Part shown: positions 48,778 to 59,660 of the stretch, one piece after another
Layout of the letters: every line of letters starts with the position of its first letter
Position numbering within the stretch: position 1 is the stretch's first letter
Source of the DNA: Adiantum capillus-veneris
Lineage: Eukaryota > Streptophyta > Polypodiopsida > Polypodiales > Pteridaceae
Assembly (NCBI GenBank): GCA_014529385.2
Contig: CM043955.1
Span: 135,978,108-136,042,107 of the forward strand
DNA length: 64,000 bases
Direction of reading: 5' to 3'
Translations under genes and position numbers: made by a program
Notes under the pieces: generated by a model
What the model was told of the DNA's origin: nothing
Databases searched by the model: none
The model's input: the letters and a program-made list of their open reading frames with translations, nothing else

Positions 48778-49148
48778 ACTCCATAGTGACATAAAAACAC
48801 ATTTCGGCCCTCCGAAATCCCGAAAAGTGTCAGCGAAACGGACGAAACGAGTTGATTTTTTTTTTTGCCCCCTTTTGTCTAGTTGACCTCAAACTACCTG
48901 TTTGGGGATTTTTTAAGCCATGTAACAAAGGCCGTCTCAAAAAATCGATACCTTGTTTACTCGTGACTCAAGTCTTACATCTAGATTTTGGTATTTCAAA
49001 TGTCTTGACAGATGAATTTGTATAATTATAGGTGCATACACATAAAACAAAACCTGTGTTTCGCTTTCTTTGTGCACCGAAACGAAATGTTTTAGAAACC
49101 TCGAAACCCCGAAACGCACAAAACCTCGAAACGTGTCATGTCATGTTG
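48778..49148. mobile_element. MITE-like insertion in the left LTR of the TRIM-like element
   Basis: 371 bases absent from the right LTR, flanked by CCCTCAG at 48771-48777 and 49149-49155. The ends are weakly inverted (CATAGTGACAT near the left; reverse complement of the right end CAACATGACATG). Inside are many CGAAA/TTTCG words (TTTCGGCCCTCCGAAA). No coding capacity. Superfamily uncertain; the duplication length suggests hAT-like or Mutator-like. Confidence 0.55.
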
Positions 49149-49473
49149 CCCTCAGCACCTACCGCAGTACCCCTCAACAGTACCTAGCATCAAGTACCCA
49201 TTAGCATCTCACTATCTCAACATTTAGCATCATTGTATCAGCATTTTGTGCAAGTAATAAAACAAGTACTTTCTCTGGCAATAGAGCAAGGGGGCTCTTG
49301 AGGGTGGTTAGAACCCGACATTCGGTGTCGTCTCTTCTCTCTCTGTCTCTGCATCTCTCTCTTTCATTCAGTTCATTTTAGTTTCTCTTGTCACGTCAAG
49401 TAAAGTAACCTTGTGTTCGTGCGGAGTACTAGATCCGAGCTAAATCCTTAAACTTCTCCGCTCCACCTAACAT

Positions 49474-49485
49474 TGGTATCAGAGC
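49474..49485 (+). other. tRNA-Met primer-binding site of the TRIM-like element
   Basis: TGGTATCAGAGC one base after the LTR end CA (49471-49472). Confidence 0.85.
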
Positions 49486-50746
49486 TTTGTGTGTGCTTCG
49501 GCTTCAAGAACTCAAGGGAAGAACCACCAAGAACCCAGAGAACCTCTCTCAGTTTTTTCTTCCTCAAAGAATCTTCATGCCCTGATCCAGAACTTAATAG
49601 CCACTCCCACCCTTGGTCCATCGTGCATCGGGCGTGCTCCCGTCTTCATCGCTATGTCTTTGAACGAAGATCGACATCAGATCTACGAAAATCCAGATCT
49701 TGAGTACCAAGATTCTCCTATGTGGATATGGAAGGAGTTGGAGAAAGGAACCCTTACCTTCTTTTGCATTCGCATTTGCATGTAGCGTGCATCCACTTCC
49801 GTCGACATGGAACCATTGGAAATATCTCCGAGCACCCTTACCTTTCATCTTCACTTGTAATGTTTTCACGACAGGACTATTCGAGTGGTAGTACTTGCTC
49901 GCAAGGCAGAGTCAACACCAAGGCTGGTATTCTGCGACAATAGTAAGGCTACCTAGTAACTCATATGGTCGGTGTTTACATTGCAACAATACCTACATCC
50001 GCAATATCCACAAGTTTGGAGGAGTTTTCATCGGTTTATGCATTCACAAGCATCAGAAGCATTCAACATCAACAGTGCAGGTAGAAATGCGGCAGTTGTG
50101 ACTCACCTTTAACAGGGGGGAATTTAACGTATGCACTGCACTTACGCCACGTCGACAAGCTACTACTACAGTCTAGCATCAGTCTGAGCTTAGGACCTAG
50201 CCTAGCACCCTTGTGAGCCTTTAGCGGGACCTGCATGTCCACGCCGGTCATAGTTGCATACCCTCACTTGCACAGTTAAGTCACTTAAGCATATAGGCAT
50301 ATAAACAGTCACTATAGGCATATAAACAATCACTTTAAGTCATTTATTAATAAGTGACTTCGACATGAAATTTATTAGAAGTACGTAGGGAAAATGGCTA
50401 AAAGACCTATAAAAGAAGCCCTATGGGTGCTAGAGAAGGCAGAAGAGGCAGAAGAAGAAGTATCTACAGCACCTCTTCTTAGCAGTACCCAGCAACCATC
50501 AAAGTTTTTAGCCAGCCTTGGCGTTTTCCCTCAGCCACTCCTACCAGCGTTTTTCATCCCTAAGCACCCTGAATTCAGCGATCAACCCTTGCGGATCATC
50601 AGCGTTTTCAGATCAGCCAGCAGAACCGGCATTTTTAGTTTTTCACCCATCGCAATCCTCGGCGATAGCAGATCAGCCCACACCTCGTCGTCACCGTCGT
50701 CGGCGCAGTACCAAGTATCTCCTGCGGTACCCATTAGTACCTCAGC

Positions 50747-50782
50747 CATAGTAACCCAAAACGGGAACGGGGACCCGGGCAA

Positions 50783-50813
<31 letters not shown>

Positions 50814-51191
50814 GAGAAACGGGAACGGGGCTGGAACGGTCCACCTAAAGTAAGGATTGAATTACCTCCATTCAGCTTAGTCTCAAATAAACTCCTAACC
50901 AACCCCAAATCTGCCCCCTAACCTGCCCTCAAATTGCACCAAATATGCTCCCCGAACAGCCCTGAATCTGCCCCCAAAAGCCCACTTTTTTCCCCCCAAG
51001 TGCCTACCTTTGCCCGGGCCGCCCCGCGTTTCGCCGTTCCGCCTCATGTTCCGCCCATTCCGGAACACCGTTCCAGTTACACTCCGTTACGGAACAGCGT
51101 TCCGTTCCCATCTCCGTTTTGGGAACTGGACTCGTCCGAAACGCCATTTCGGAACGTTTGGGATGTGTTCCCCTTGTTCCCTGTTACAATG
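50747..51191. mobile_element. MITE-like insertion in the right LTR of the TRIM-like element
   Basis: 445 bases absent from the left LTR, flanked by the 8-bp repeat ACCTCAGC (50739-50746 and 51192-51199). The termini are inverted: CATAGTAAC on the left and CATTGTAAC as reverse complement of the right, followed by GGGAAC words. Rich in GGAACG/CGTTCC. An 8-bp duplication with short inverted ends fits a hAT-type MITE. Contains the G30 run. Confidence 0.6.
50783..50812. repeat. G30 homopolymer
   Basis: Thirty consecutive G on the plus strand, bordered by GGGAACGGGG words. Length may be affected by sequencing error. Confidence 0.9.
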
Positions 51192-51476
51192 ACCTCAGCA
51201 ATACCGCAACACAAGTACCCCTCATTGTCATCGTCGTCGTCGACGCAGTACCTCAACATCTAGCACCCCTTGCGTTTTGGCTTGTCTCTTGCCTAGCTCA
51301 GTGTAGGGAATATCAATAAAAAATACCAAGCACCAAAGTACCCACAGTACCCAACACTTAGCCTCTCAAGTACCAAGCATCCATCGTAGTACCCTTCAGC
51401 ACCTCAACAGTACCGAGTACCCAGCATCAAGTACCCATTTAGCATCATTGTATCAGTATTTTGTGCAAGTAATAAA

Positions 51477-52024
51477 GCGGGACTGAACTAAAGTGATACA
51501 AGACTAGAGGTGAGGTGGTACAGTGCTGCAATAATTAGATAAGAGGTGGGGTAATACATGTGCCAGTATATTGAGCATGGAGCTCTATCTCTAATAGATG
51601 TGAAACTATATGCTCAAGGGGTACAATGATGAGATGCAATCTAGGTCCATTCGGTAGAAAACTCAGGGTGTAGGATATCATGCATAGGAGGGTAGGGTGT
51701 GAAGAGCCCCTGTAGTATGGGGGCTGGGTCGGAGAAGACTCGTTGTATCTCTCTCTGTCTGGCCCGCTCATGCTGTGTCCGAATCTAGTAGATCTCCCTC
51801 TGGTGTGCTCGTCAAGCACGGTATCCCTCTGCTCTAGGTCGTCTCCTGGCTCGGATCACATCTGCCTGCTGGAGAGTGACCCCTCTCTGTGTAGTCGTAG
51901 CAAGTGGTGTTGGAGTCGCTCGATGAAAGAAATCTATACGCTGGGATTGTCTACTCCCACTGGATGACTGTAGTATCAGGTCTCTATGTCTCTAAATCTC
52001 AAGGAGAAAGCGCCCAAGCTGCCT
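51477..52024. other. Upstream-frame remains of the LINE-like tail or unknown
   Basis: A minus-strand frame (51819-51535) shows no motif. Pyrimidine-rich plus strand; nothing assigned. Confidence 0.3.
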
Positions 52025-52780
52025 CTAGTCTTTGTACTCCATAAGCTCTCTGAGTGTACGTTGCCCTAAAAACAGGGCAGGGTAGCGCCTGCGGATATCC
52101 TGGTAAGCTCGGCATCTACAAACATAATGCTCCTCGCTCTCTGCCTCTGTTGTACATACCCTACATATCCTCTCGTCTCTGGGAGTATGTGATGCTCGGC
52201 CTGTCTCAATCTCTAATCTGTGTGATGAAACTCTAAGCTGTTGAATGGCTACTCTGGCACTATGAGACATGTAAACATCCATGTATCTAGGCCTCTAAAT
52301 GAAGCCATCCTCTAAAGTAGTCAAGAACTGATCCCTATAGTACAACATCTTCAGTGGAAGAGGTTGTCTCGGTGTGATCCAAGTCTCTCTGATATACAGC
52401 TGCCAGAGATCCTGCCTAAGGATCAGATTCCTCTCCGCATGAGAGAGGCGAATGTATGGTGAGTTGGGATCGTACTGAAATGGTGGTAGCTGCTCGATAT
52501 CCAAGCCATGTGTGCTAAACCACTGTGTCATCTGTGCATACCATGATCCACTCTCTCCAATCGCAGCTAGTTGGCGGGATGCCTCAAGTGCTCTGTATGA
52601 TAATCTTTCGGATGGAAGCTGTCGCACTCTCTGGATGAAGCATACTGTCTGGAAAAGGGCCTCTACCAGCATAGGCGATGCAGCTAGCTCTGCTCCGGTG
52701 ATGGAGAGAGAGAGAGAGAGAGAGTCGACACAACACGGCGGAGTTGTGCGCCCACATGTACTCGCCCCAAAGACTGGCAC
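52025..52780 (-). pseudogene. C-terminal end of a non-LTR (LINE-like) polyprotein
   Basis: One frame from 52780 to 52025, with a single TAG at about 52293. The first part is helical and unrecognised (LSHAERNLILRQDLWQLYIR). The second reads ARVAIQQLRVSSHRLEIETG, PRDERICRVC and EEHYVCRCRAYQDIRRRY. The L-R-x-S-x-H-R-L-x-I-E-x-G then C-x2-C...H-x4-C layout is the usual tail of LINE-type reverse transcriptases (zinc-binding domain after the RT/RNase H region). No RT or endonuclease core is present nearby, so this is a 5'-truncated or decayed piece. Confidence 0.55.
52704..52724. repeat. Short (GA)n microsatellite
   Basis: About ten GA units; reads as a Leu-Ser repeat in the overlapping minus-strand frame, so it is probably not original coding sequence. 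Confidence 0.9.
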
Positions 52781-54121
52781 CCTTACTGTCAGTGCAAAAA
52801 CCGAAATTTACGTACAATCTGCCATGTCAGCATCCATGCGGCCTTGCCACATCACCAGTCAGCGCGTTTCACGGAAATCCCTCTCAAAGATCAAGCTTTT
52901 TACTGCTGGGATTTTAGGTCCCTCAGCCGGTGCTCCATAAGTTGGGTGGGACTAGGATTTTAAAAATCCCCATTCTTTTCAGTAGAGGCCCCTCGGCAAT
53001 TCTTTCTGGGTTCAGATGTTCCTCTGTTCTTCGTGTCAGGTTCTCTTGTCCTCTCGGCCATTTCTTGGGCACACCATGTCATCACTTTGTGACACCCACA
53101 TTATGAAGTTGGAAAATTGTGATGCATTTGTTGAGCATGCCATGGCATCATCAAAATGATGCTACCATCACTCCGAATACAACCAGCACCCAAAAGCAGC
53201 CCAGGTAGAAGGATCCCATGTCAGCTTTGCCACATCACCATGCGTACAGCCTACCACACCGGCAGGCATAGGGGCGCTCGTGATTCATGACGTGACATCC
53301 AAGCCGTACGGACGACAGCCCAAGTCTTTGGCTTTTACTCTAGTCGGCTCCATTTGACTTTGCTTGGATCAGGTACAGTCATGCCATATCTTCATTTTCT
53401 GGCATAACCCCCAGTAAAGAAGAGTAGTCGCCATTGATTACGCATGCGAAACAGATAAAGCACCAATAATCAGCAGCCACTGACTCAATGCAGACATGGC
53501 AATGTCCATCCACACAAGACTGTATATTCACAAGGGGCAGCCCACTGAGGAGATAGGGCTTTACTCCACCAGCTGGCTCTACTGGTTCACTTCTTTTTTC
53601 TAATTTAAGCATTCGTTACCTTAAACCTTTTGTATTTTCTATACTGGACATTTGGATCATATGACGAAGATGTATTTTCTGGTCTCATAGGGCCTTTAGG
53701 CCTTTTGCAGATGTTAATAAACATTATGCCTCAATAGACTTCAATGTGGAGAAGTGGTGGACCTCTTGTCAAGCATTACTTGGACAAGTGGGCTTTGTTT
53801 CAATTTTGCCATTCCTCAATTACGCATATTCACATTGGGCCTTTTTTTCAATCTCTCCAAAGCTCCGATTGAAATGACCCTCATTGGGTGTAGTTTTCAT
53901 CATAAAGTTTGCTGAAGTTTTGTGACCGATGATTTATATGAAAGCCCTCCTAGAAACTGAGCCCTGTGCACGTTACATCTTTCCCAACGGGAGGGGTGCA
54001 ATCGAACTCTTTGATGCAAAGTATGTTATTAGAACAAATATAATTGGGCAATTGCAGTCTTGGTACATTTAGCATCAGCACTCCCCCAAAAAACTTAAGA
54101 GTGTGCAAGCAGTTCAGATAC

Positions 54122-55208
54122 CTCCAATGTCCCCTTCACTGTTACGCCGTGATCGCCGTACATGGACATCTGCACTCAAAGAGAGACCAGTTTCCGCCTG
54201 AACTCCACGCAATCTTGCACTCGCACGAGTAGTAGAATTTGATGGCTGCCCAACTGGTAGGATATAAGAACCTACCATCTCAGTCCCACTTAGTTTCCCT
54301 TCCAATTTTAAAGGACCACCCCGAGCTAAGATTGCCTCACACTGAGTTACTAAATCCTTATCAATCTGTGAAAGCATTGCATGTGCCTGGAACCACAATT
54401 CATACAACACAAAAGCATGAGCGAATTTTTCTCTCAGAAATGTAATTCAAGTTTCCACGAAGGAACTCAGCATACCGCGTCACGAAGTGCACAAGCCTTG
54501 CTAACAATGCGAGCTCCATTGTAATCATCTTTGTGATATGCCTGCCAAGTGCCAACTCACTTTTACCATTTAATGTACTGACCTGAACTAAAACTACAAT
54601 GAAGTGAAAAATATGTGCAAAAGCACCCCATAATGTACTTTAAGTTCACAACTGTATTTGAGTTTAAAATCATACCTTGGCATTCAACGGGATCAGCTCC
54701 AAGTCCTGTAAGAAGGCTGATCTTGTCAAATACTGTCCACTATCTGTGCGATAAAGCAAAGTTGAAACATCCATAGGAGTTTGGATCAATGTATGATAAT
54801 CAGGAGCGTCCTCCTCAGTGACAGGATAATGGAAAACATTAAAAGATTTCTCCCGCAGCAACCTAATAAAAGAAAGCCAAAAATTAAATAATCCTGCTCT
54901 AAACAAAATCTCTCTTGCAGAAGACGCTTCACAACTTCAAATCTTATTCATCTCATGATTTGGACCTGTTGCAGACTTCTCGAAGGCACATCCTCATCCG
55001 CCTCAAAATATGTTGTTCCTCTTCAAACTGAGCTTGCAGCTGAGCTTCACTTCTCTCTGTTTCCAAAATAGGTGCTTTTGGAAGTTCCGGCAGAAAAACT
55101 GGCTTTGTCATTTTGCTGTACTTCTGCTCAGAAAGATTTACTGCCGTATCCAGCAACTGAGAAAAGAACTTTGCTCTGTCCTCAGAGTTTGGATATTCAA
55201 CTTCATAA
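54122..55208 (-). CDS. ATAD2-like bromodomain AAA protein, four exons including the bromodomain
   Basis: Exons 55208-54966, 54862-54676, 54541-54476 and 54386-54122 have GT-AG borders and compatible phases. They read EVEYPNSEDRAKFFSQLL and LPELPKAP, RRMRMCLREVCNR / LLREKSFNVFHYPVTEEDAP, DYHTLIQTPMDVSTLL, SGQYLTRSAFLQDLELIPLN / AYHKDDYNGARIVSKACALR / AHAMLSQIDKDLVTQCEAIL, ending STTRASARLRGVQAETGLSL. YPVTEEDAPDYHTLIQTPMD and the Tyr-Asn pair (DDYNGARIVSKA) are bromodomain landmarks; the Asn of YNGARIV is the acetyl-lysine contact. The whole block follows the plant ATAD2/Yta7-type layout (AAA ATPase, then bromodomain), a nuclear histone-linked chaperone family. The ATPase exons should lie upstream (right) but were not found before 64000. 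No stop interrupts these exons. Confidence 0.8.
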
Positions 55209-55841
55209 CTAGAAATGAACACAGTTTAAGTAAATAATGTGATTCTCTTCATAAAACCAAAAAGACTGAACCAAGTACATTAAAGCAGAGTACGTTTCAC
55301 CTAAGAGCGATCACCCTGAGTTCTCAGGACCTAAGTGCGCCTACAGATTATGTTCAAAAGTCACCCATGCAAAATAATGCTGCATGACTTGCAGTGGATG
55401 AGTCTTCCATAGTCTTCTTGCTTTGATTTGATGTACATTGATAGAGAAATGACATCTGAAAAGCTAAAGCAGGTCATGCTTATGTTTTTACCAGCCTATA
55501 CATATGTACACATACCTGGATGAATCCAGGGAAAGCCCTGATTCATCATTCAAGGGAAGTGCATCTTATGGTAGTAAGCCTATAAAAATAGCTCAGGCAA
55601 GCCACAAAAGATTGTTCGCTTGAACAGCAAAAAAAGGACGCCCAAAAAGCTACTAACACCCAAATTGCCACATCGGCATCTCCCCATACAGACCCCTAGA
55701 AATTCCACTACGATTCCCGTCTGACAATCAGCCACGATTTACAAGCAGCTCCTCATAGATTTTGGTCCTTTGAACGGGCGTCGCACCGGCCAGGCACTTC
55801 CTCTTCTCTTTCGGTCCAGTGTTTGCATGTCACATCACCAA
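55209..55841 (-). other. Intron sequence upstream of the bromodomain exons
   Basis: Starts after acceptor CATTTCTAG (55209). No further exon recognised before the LTR element at 55842. Confidence 0.5.
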
Positions 55842-56287
55842 TGTCATGATTGTGACTATGTTAACAGCGATACATCTACTCCTAGTTGTAGATACACAAA
55901 GTGCCATACCAAGGAGAACCCCTGTGCTTGGATGGTCACACCCCTTCGCTCAAGAGACATGCCTCTTCGACAAAAGCCACACTCCTTCGACGGCTGGTCA
56001 AACCCCTTCGCTCTACGAGTGCGACTCTTCGCCCTATGGTTGCAGCTTTTGGCCGAAAGGATGTGTTTTTACGTCTAAAGTCATGTCTCTTCACCAGGAG
56101 ACGTGTCTTGTCATTTGTGTCTCTTCATCTCCTATATAAGGAGCCTATTGTACTCAGTTTCAAGCAATCATTCAATCAATCAAACACAGAGTCTTTTGAG
56201 TTTTGTTTCTGAGTACAGTTCAAGTTTCTTAAGTCTTAATCATGAGTTTAAGTACTTAATTAAGGATTAGTACCTAGAATCCTCACA
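55842..56287 (+). repeat. 5' LTR of the 3.4-kb element
   Basis: Contains repeated CCCCTTCGCT/CTCCTTCGAC words, a TATA box (TATATAAG, 56133-56140) and CAATCATTCAATCAATCAAA downstream. Confidence 0.93.
56133..56140 (+). promoter_or_regulatory. TATA box of the 5' LTR
   Basis: TATATAAG in CTCCTATATAAGGAGCC, itself a short palindrome; the copy in the 3' LTR is at 59128-59135. Confidence 0.7.
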
Positions 56288-56288
56288 C

Positions 56289-56300
56289 TGGTATCAGAGC
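56289..56300 (+). other. tRNA-Met primer-binding site of the 3.4-kb element
   Basis: TGGTATCAGAGC one base after the LTR end. Confidence 0.95.
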
Positions 56301-57481
56301 AAAAAAAATTCCCGAGACCCTACGGTTGTGAGCCTCTCACCCTTGACGCTACACTCTACCCCTGTCCCGGCATTGTATGGAATCCGAAGAACGGTGGCCT
56401 ACGCACACATCTCGACATGAGGTGACTTAATTTACTTATGTTCTCGTATAATACATACTACAACACACCAGAGACAGCAGCATGGTTGTGTGTACCCGTA
56501 CCGATCGTGCTCGTGGACCGTGGTGATGCATGGGTTAATGCAAAAGAGTGTGCCCTTTCAAGCGCCAGTGTGTACCTCTTCAGTTGAGCACCCTTTGGCA
56601 AAATTACAGAAAAGCTGGCTGAATTGCACCCCTTCGCTGGAGACTCCTCGCGTTGCATCCTTTGCCAAGCATCACACCTCTCCCTTGCTCGCACCTTTTC
56701 CCAAGGTGATGTGCCCCTTCGCGGCACCCTTCCCCGCACAACCCGAAGGGCTGAATTATGAAAACGCTAGCCTGAACTTTGCAAACGCTGGGCTGACTTC
56801 TGCAGGCGCTGGCTGCAATTTCTGAATCGCTGGGCTGAAAAAACACCGGCTGCCTTTCGCCTTTTCGTTGGCTACCCCTTGTGACCTTTCGTTGGCATAC
56901 CTCTTCGCTGCCCTTTATTATACATAAAACCTCAACAGCGTGCAACGTCTAAAACAAGTAGCGCAAGCCTTTTGCGTAAACTCCAGCAACGTAATACTTT
57001 TAAAAAACTCAGGCCAAAGGTTTTCAGTTAAATTGGCCAACCAGCCCCAATTTTTTTATGTGGACACACCTTTTAAGTGACTACCTCTAACCTTACCCAA
57101 TGTGAACTCACTAAGAGTTATATTAAAAGAAAATGGGACAACAATGTGGCTTTTTCCTTGTGGGCAACCTTATTCCTTGTATGTTCTCTTCCCGCATAGC
57201 CCTCGCCACTAGCTCCTGGCACGTATGGGGCTCCCCTCTACCATGGACAAGGACTTCGACATTCCGGTACCCTATCTCTTGTACATAGATAAAGTTCCCG
57301 CAAGCAAACTGTGGCAAATTTGTTCCCTTCACGAGATTCTTGTCATTCCGGATTCACCCTACCCAAGCCAGAGGTTATCATTATTCTCGATCCCCGACTC
57401 CAAAGCCGAAACCGGTTCCACACGCAGTTTTCGCTCCCAACTTATTCAGAGAAACACTTACTTTCGCAAAACAGTTGGCAT

Positions 57482-58690
57482 GGCCGAATCACAAGATGGC
57501 GACGACAATATTTTACCCGAGAACCCGATAGCAATTTTCAAAGGGAGATGGCAGCAATTTCATCAAGCCTCGCATCGATTCACACTCGCTTGGATCAGAT
57601 GCAAATGCAAACCCCTTCTCGGAGTCAACCAACAACTTCTCGGACAATACATGCATCTTCTTCCGACGCTTCAGTGGTTGACCAGAAAGAACCACTCAAA
57701 CATAAGCCTTCGGAAACGAAATTTGCTCACCCAAAGCATGGTTTCTCAGAGACAACTAGATACAAAGTACCTTCATGCGAGCAGCAAAAGTCTCAGCATG
57801 AATATTCTTGGAAAAGTTACAGTTTTGAGCAACCAACTTCTTATTCGAATCATCAACAACAAAAGCAACAATATGAAGCTTCCAAAGGATCATCAACGAT
57901 ATCAAGATGGGCTTACTTAGTGGCACAGATATCCGACCCTAGTCAAGTACTCGGTCGTGAACACCGCGATGCTGGACAAGTTCCCCCTCGGGAGCCATGC
58001 CCTACATTTAAGTCTTTCTTATCTGATGGTGGTAAAGTCGAAGATTTGTTGATCCTTTCTTGTGCAAGAGGATCCTTCAGAGGTCTAAGAGGCAACAGCT
58101 CTCGACCTCCCCCTTCTCAATTGGAAGCCTTAATACACGCTGAGAAAGTTGAAGATTCAGACGATTCCTGTTCTTATGTGACAACCAACAAGCACATAAC
58201 CCCTTCTTTGGCCGTGATCCAGGCAGGAAAATTCGCCTCGTCACCGCCCTTGCAGAATACAGTCTTTGTCTCTAAACAGATACCAGATGCTATGGTGAAT
58301 GATAATTCTTCAAACTTGAAGATTCCAATCCTTACCTGTGCAAAGGATAAAACAGATACAGAATCTTGCAGCACAACTTCAGTCGCTGCAATTGAATACT
58401 TGGACGAAACTTGTTCTCTTGATAAACCTTTACACATGGATATACCTCCAAACACTACTCTGTCTCAGTCTACAACATCCCTTCACGAGGATTTTACTGT
58501 TTCAGACAAACCAATGGAATACCTTACAGATTTCCAACCAATGATCATCACTCAACAGAAAACTCAAGTCAGTTTACTAATAATTTCACTCGAAGCAGAT
58601 ATAGATTCAATCTTTTATTGGACAAAGCTCGAACTTACAAAAGACTTTGACAAAGGCACTTATCAAGTTGAAGATATGATTAGTTTTTAG
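57482..58690 (+). pseudogene. Gag-like or unknown protein of the 3.4-kb element
   Basis: A plausible start is MAESQDGDDNILPEN at 57482. A frame change near 57530 connects to NFQREMAAISSSLASIHTRL, a coiled-coil opening typical of plant gag proteins, and the frame stays open to TAG at 58688-58690. The rest is Ser/Thr/Gln-rich and low in motifs (DFQPMIITQQKTQVSLLIIS near the end). No zinc knuckle, protease or RT signature. In the frame of the C-terminal part the opening extends back to 57311. Could be a decayed gag or a captured sequence; I cannot decide. Confidence 0.45.
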
Positions 58691-58836
58691 TTTGGCAAAA
58701 TAGTCATGGTCAATAACAATGCCATGACATGGGACTTAACAAAAAGAGCTTTGGATGCAGAAGCACTACAAAAATATATTTCCTTCTCCCGGAGTTTTTT
58801 TCAACTACCCTGGGTTTCATTCAAAGAGGCAGGGAA

Positions 58837-59282
58837 TGTCACGATTGTGACTATGTTAACAACAATATATCTACTCCTGGTTGTAGATATGCGAAGTGCC
58901 ATACCAAGGAGAATCCCTGCGCTTGGATGGTCACACCCCTTCGCTCAAGAGACGTACCTCTTCGACAAAAGCCACACTCCTTCGACAACTGGTCACACCC
59001 CTTCGCTCTACGAGTGCGACTCTTCGTCCTATGGCTGCAACTCTTTGCCGAAAGGATGTGTTTTTACGTCTAAAGTCATGTCTCTTCACCAGGAGACGTG
59101 TCCTTTCATTTGTGTCTCTTTGTCTCCTATATAAGGAGCCCATTGTACTCGGTCTCAAGCAATCATTCAATCAATCAAACAGAGAGTCTTTTGAGTCTTG
59201 TTTCTGAGTACAGTTCAAGTTTCTTAAGTCTTAATCATGAGTTTAAGTACTTAATTAAGGATAAGTACCTAGAATCCTTACA
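58837..59282 (+). repeat. 3' LTR of the 3.4-kb element
   Basis: Same length as the 5' LTR, with scattered, mostly C/T and G/A, differences. Confidence 0.93.
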
Positions 59283-59420
59283 ACCAAATTGTGGCATACC
59301 CCCTCCTCCCTCTGTAGAGAAAAGGTAATTGCCCCCAATTGCACCCACAAAAAGAAATCCGATTCTTAAGCAAACACCGACTTCGTGCATACATGCCAAT
59401 GGCCATCTTTACTAAACAAA

Positions 59421-59660
59421 CAAAACCAAGGGCGGGAACAAGCCAACAATGAGCAAACTAGTAGCATAGGCCAGGCACAACCACAAAATAGCCCTAACTC
59501 CCTATGATTAGCCTAGCCCCTGGAAGATATTGTAGGATGGACAAAACAATGGTGGGAACAAGCCAACAATGAGCAAACTACTGACATATGCCAGTCACAA
59601 CCACAAAGTAGCCCTAAATCCCTATGATCACCCGAGCCCCTGGGAGATATTGTAGCACTA
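59421..59660. repeat. 120-bp tandem duplication
   Basis: GGGAACAAGCCAACAATGAG recurs at exactly +120 bases, followed in both copies by GCCAG-CACAACCACAAA-TAGCCCTAA and GCCCCTGG-AGATATTGTAG. Confidence 0.9.

Larger units (their letters stand above)
48363..51476 (+). mobile_element. Short non-autonomous LTR element (TRIM-like), ends eroded
   Basis: Direct repeats 48363-49472 and 50419-51476 share CCCTATGGGNGCTAGAGAAG, TTCATCCCTAAGCACCCTGA, CCCTTGCGTTTTGGCTTG, CAAGTACCAAGCATCCATCG and TTTTGTGCAAGTAATAAA. The left copy ends CCACCTAACA followed by a perfect tRNA-Met primer site. The interior is under 1 kb with only a short gag-start-like frame at 49651 (MSLNEDRHQIYENPDLEYQD) that stops after 43 codons. 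The right LTR is truncated after AAGTAATAAA, so no target duplication can be tested. Each LTR carries a different insertion (see below). Confidence 0.65.
46324..54121 (-). other. Large intron of the ATAD2-like gene, filled with repeats
   Basis: Bounded by GTATCTG (donor, 54121) and TTATTACAG (acceptor). Inside are an LTR piece (47.15-47.92 kb), a TRIM-like LTR pair (48.36-51.48 kb), two MITE-like inserts and a LINE-like tail (52.0-52.8 kb). The parts 46.43-47.15 and 52.9-54.1 kb hold nothing I can name. Confidence 0.55.
55842..59282 (+). mobile_element. 3.4-kb non-autonomous LTR element with perfect target duplication
   Basis: LTRs 55842-56287 and 58837-59282, 446 bases each, start TGTCA and end CCTNACA. 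Target duplication ACCAA at 55837-55841 and 59283-59287. A perfect tRNA-Met primer site is at 56289 and a purine-rich AAAGAGGCAGGGAA precedes the right LTR. The 2.5-kb interior holds one long frame without RT, integrase or RNase H. It lies in intronic position relative to the ATAD2-like gene, opposite strand. Confidence 0.93.

Noticed and set aside
53379-53612. Minus-strand frame with several cysteines (CVDGHCHVCIE) as a possible extra exon of the ATAD2-like gene
   Set aside because: The phase between exons 54122-54386 and 45812-46323 already fits without it, no clear splice sites were confirmed and no domain was recognised; left open.
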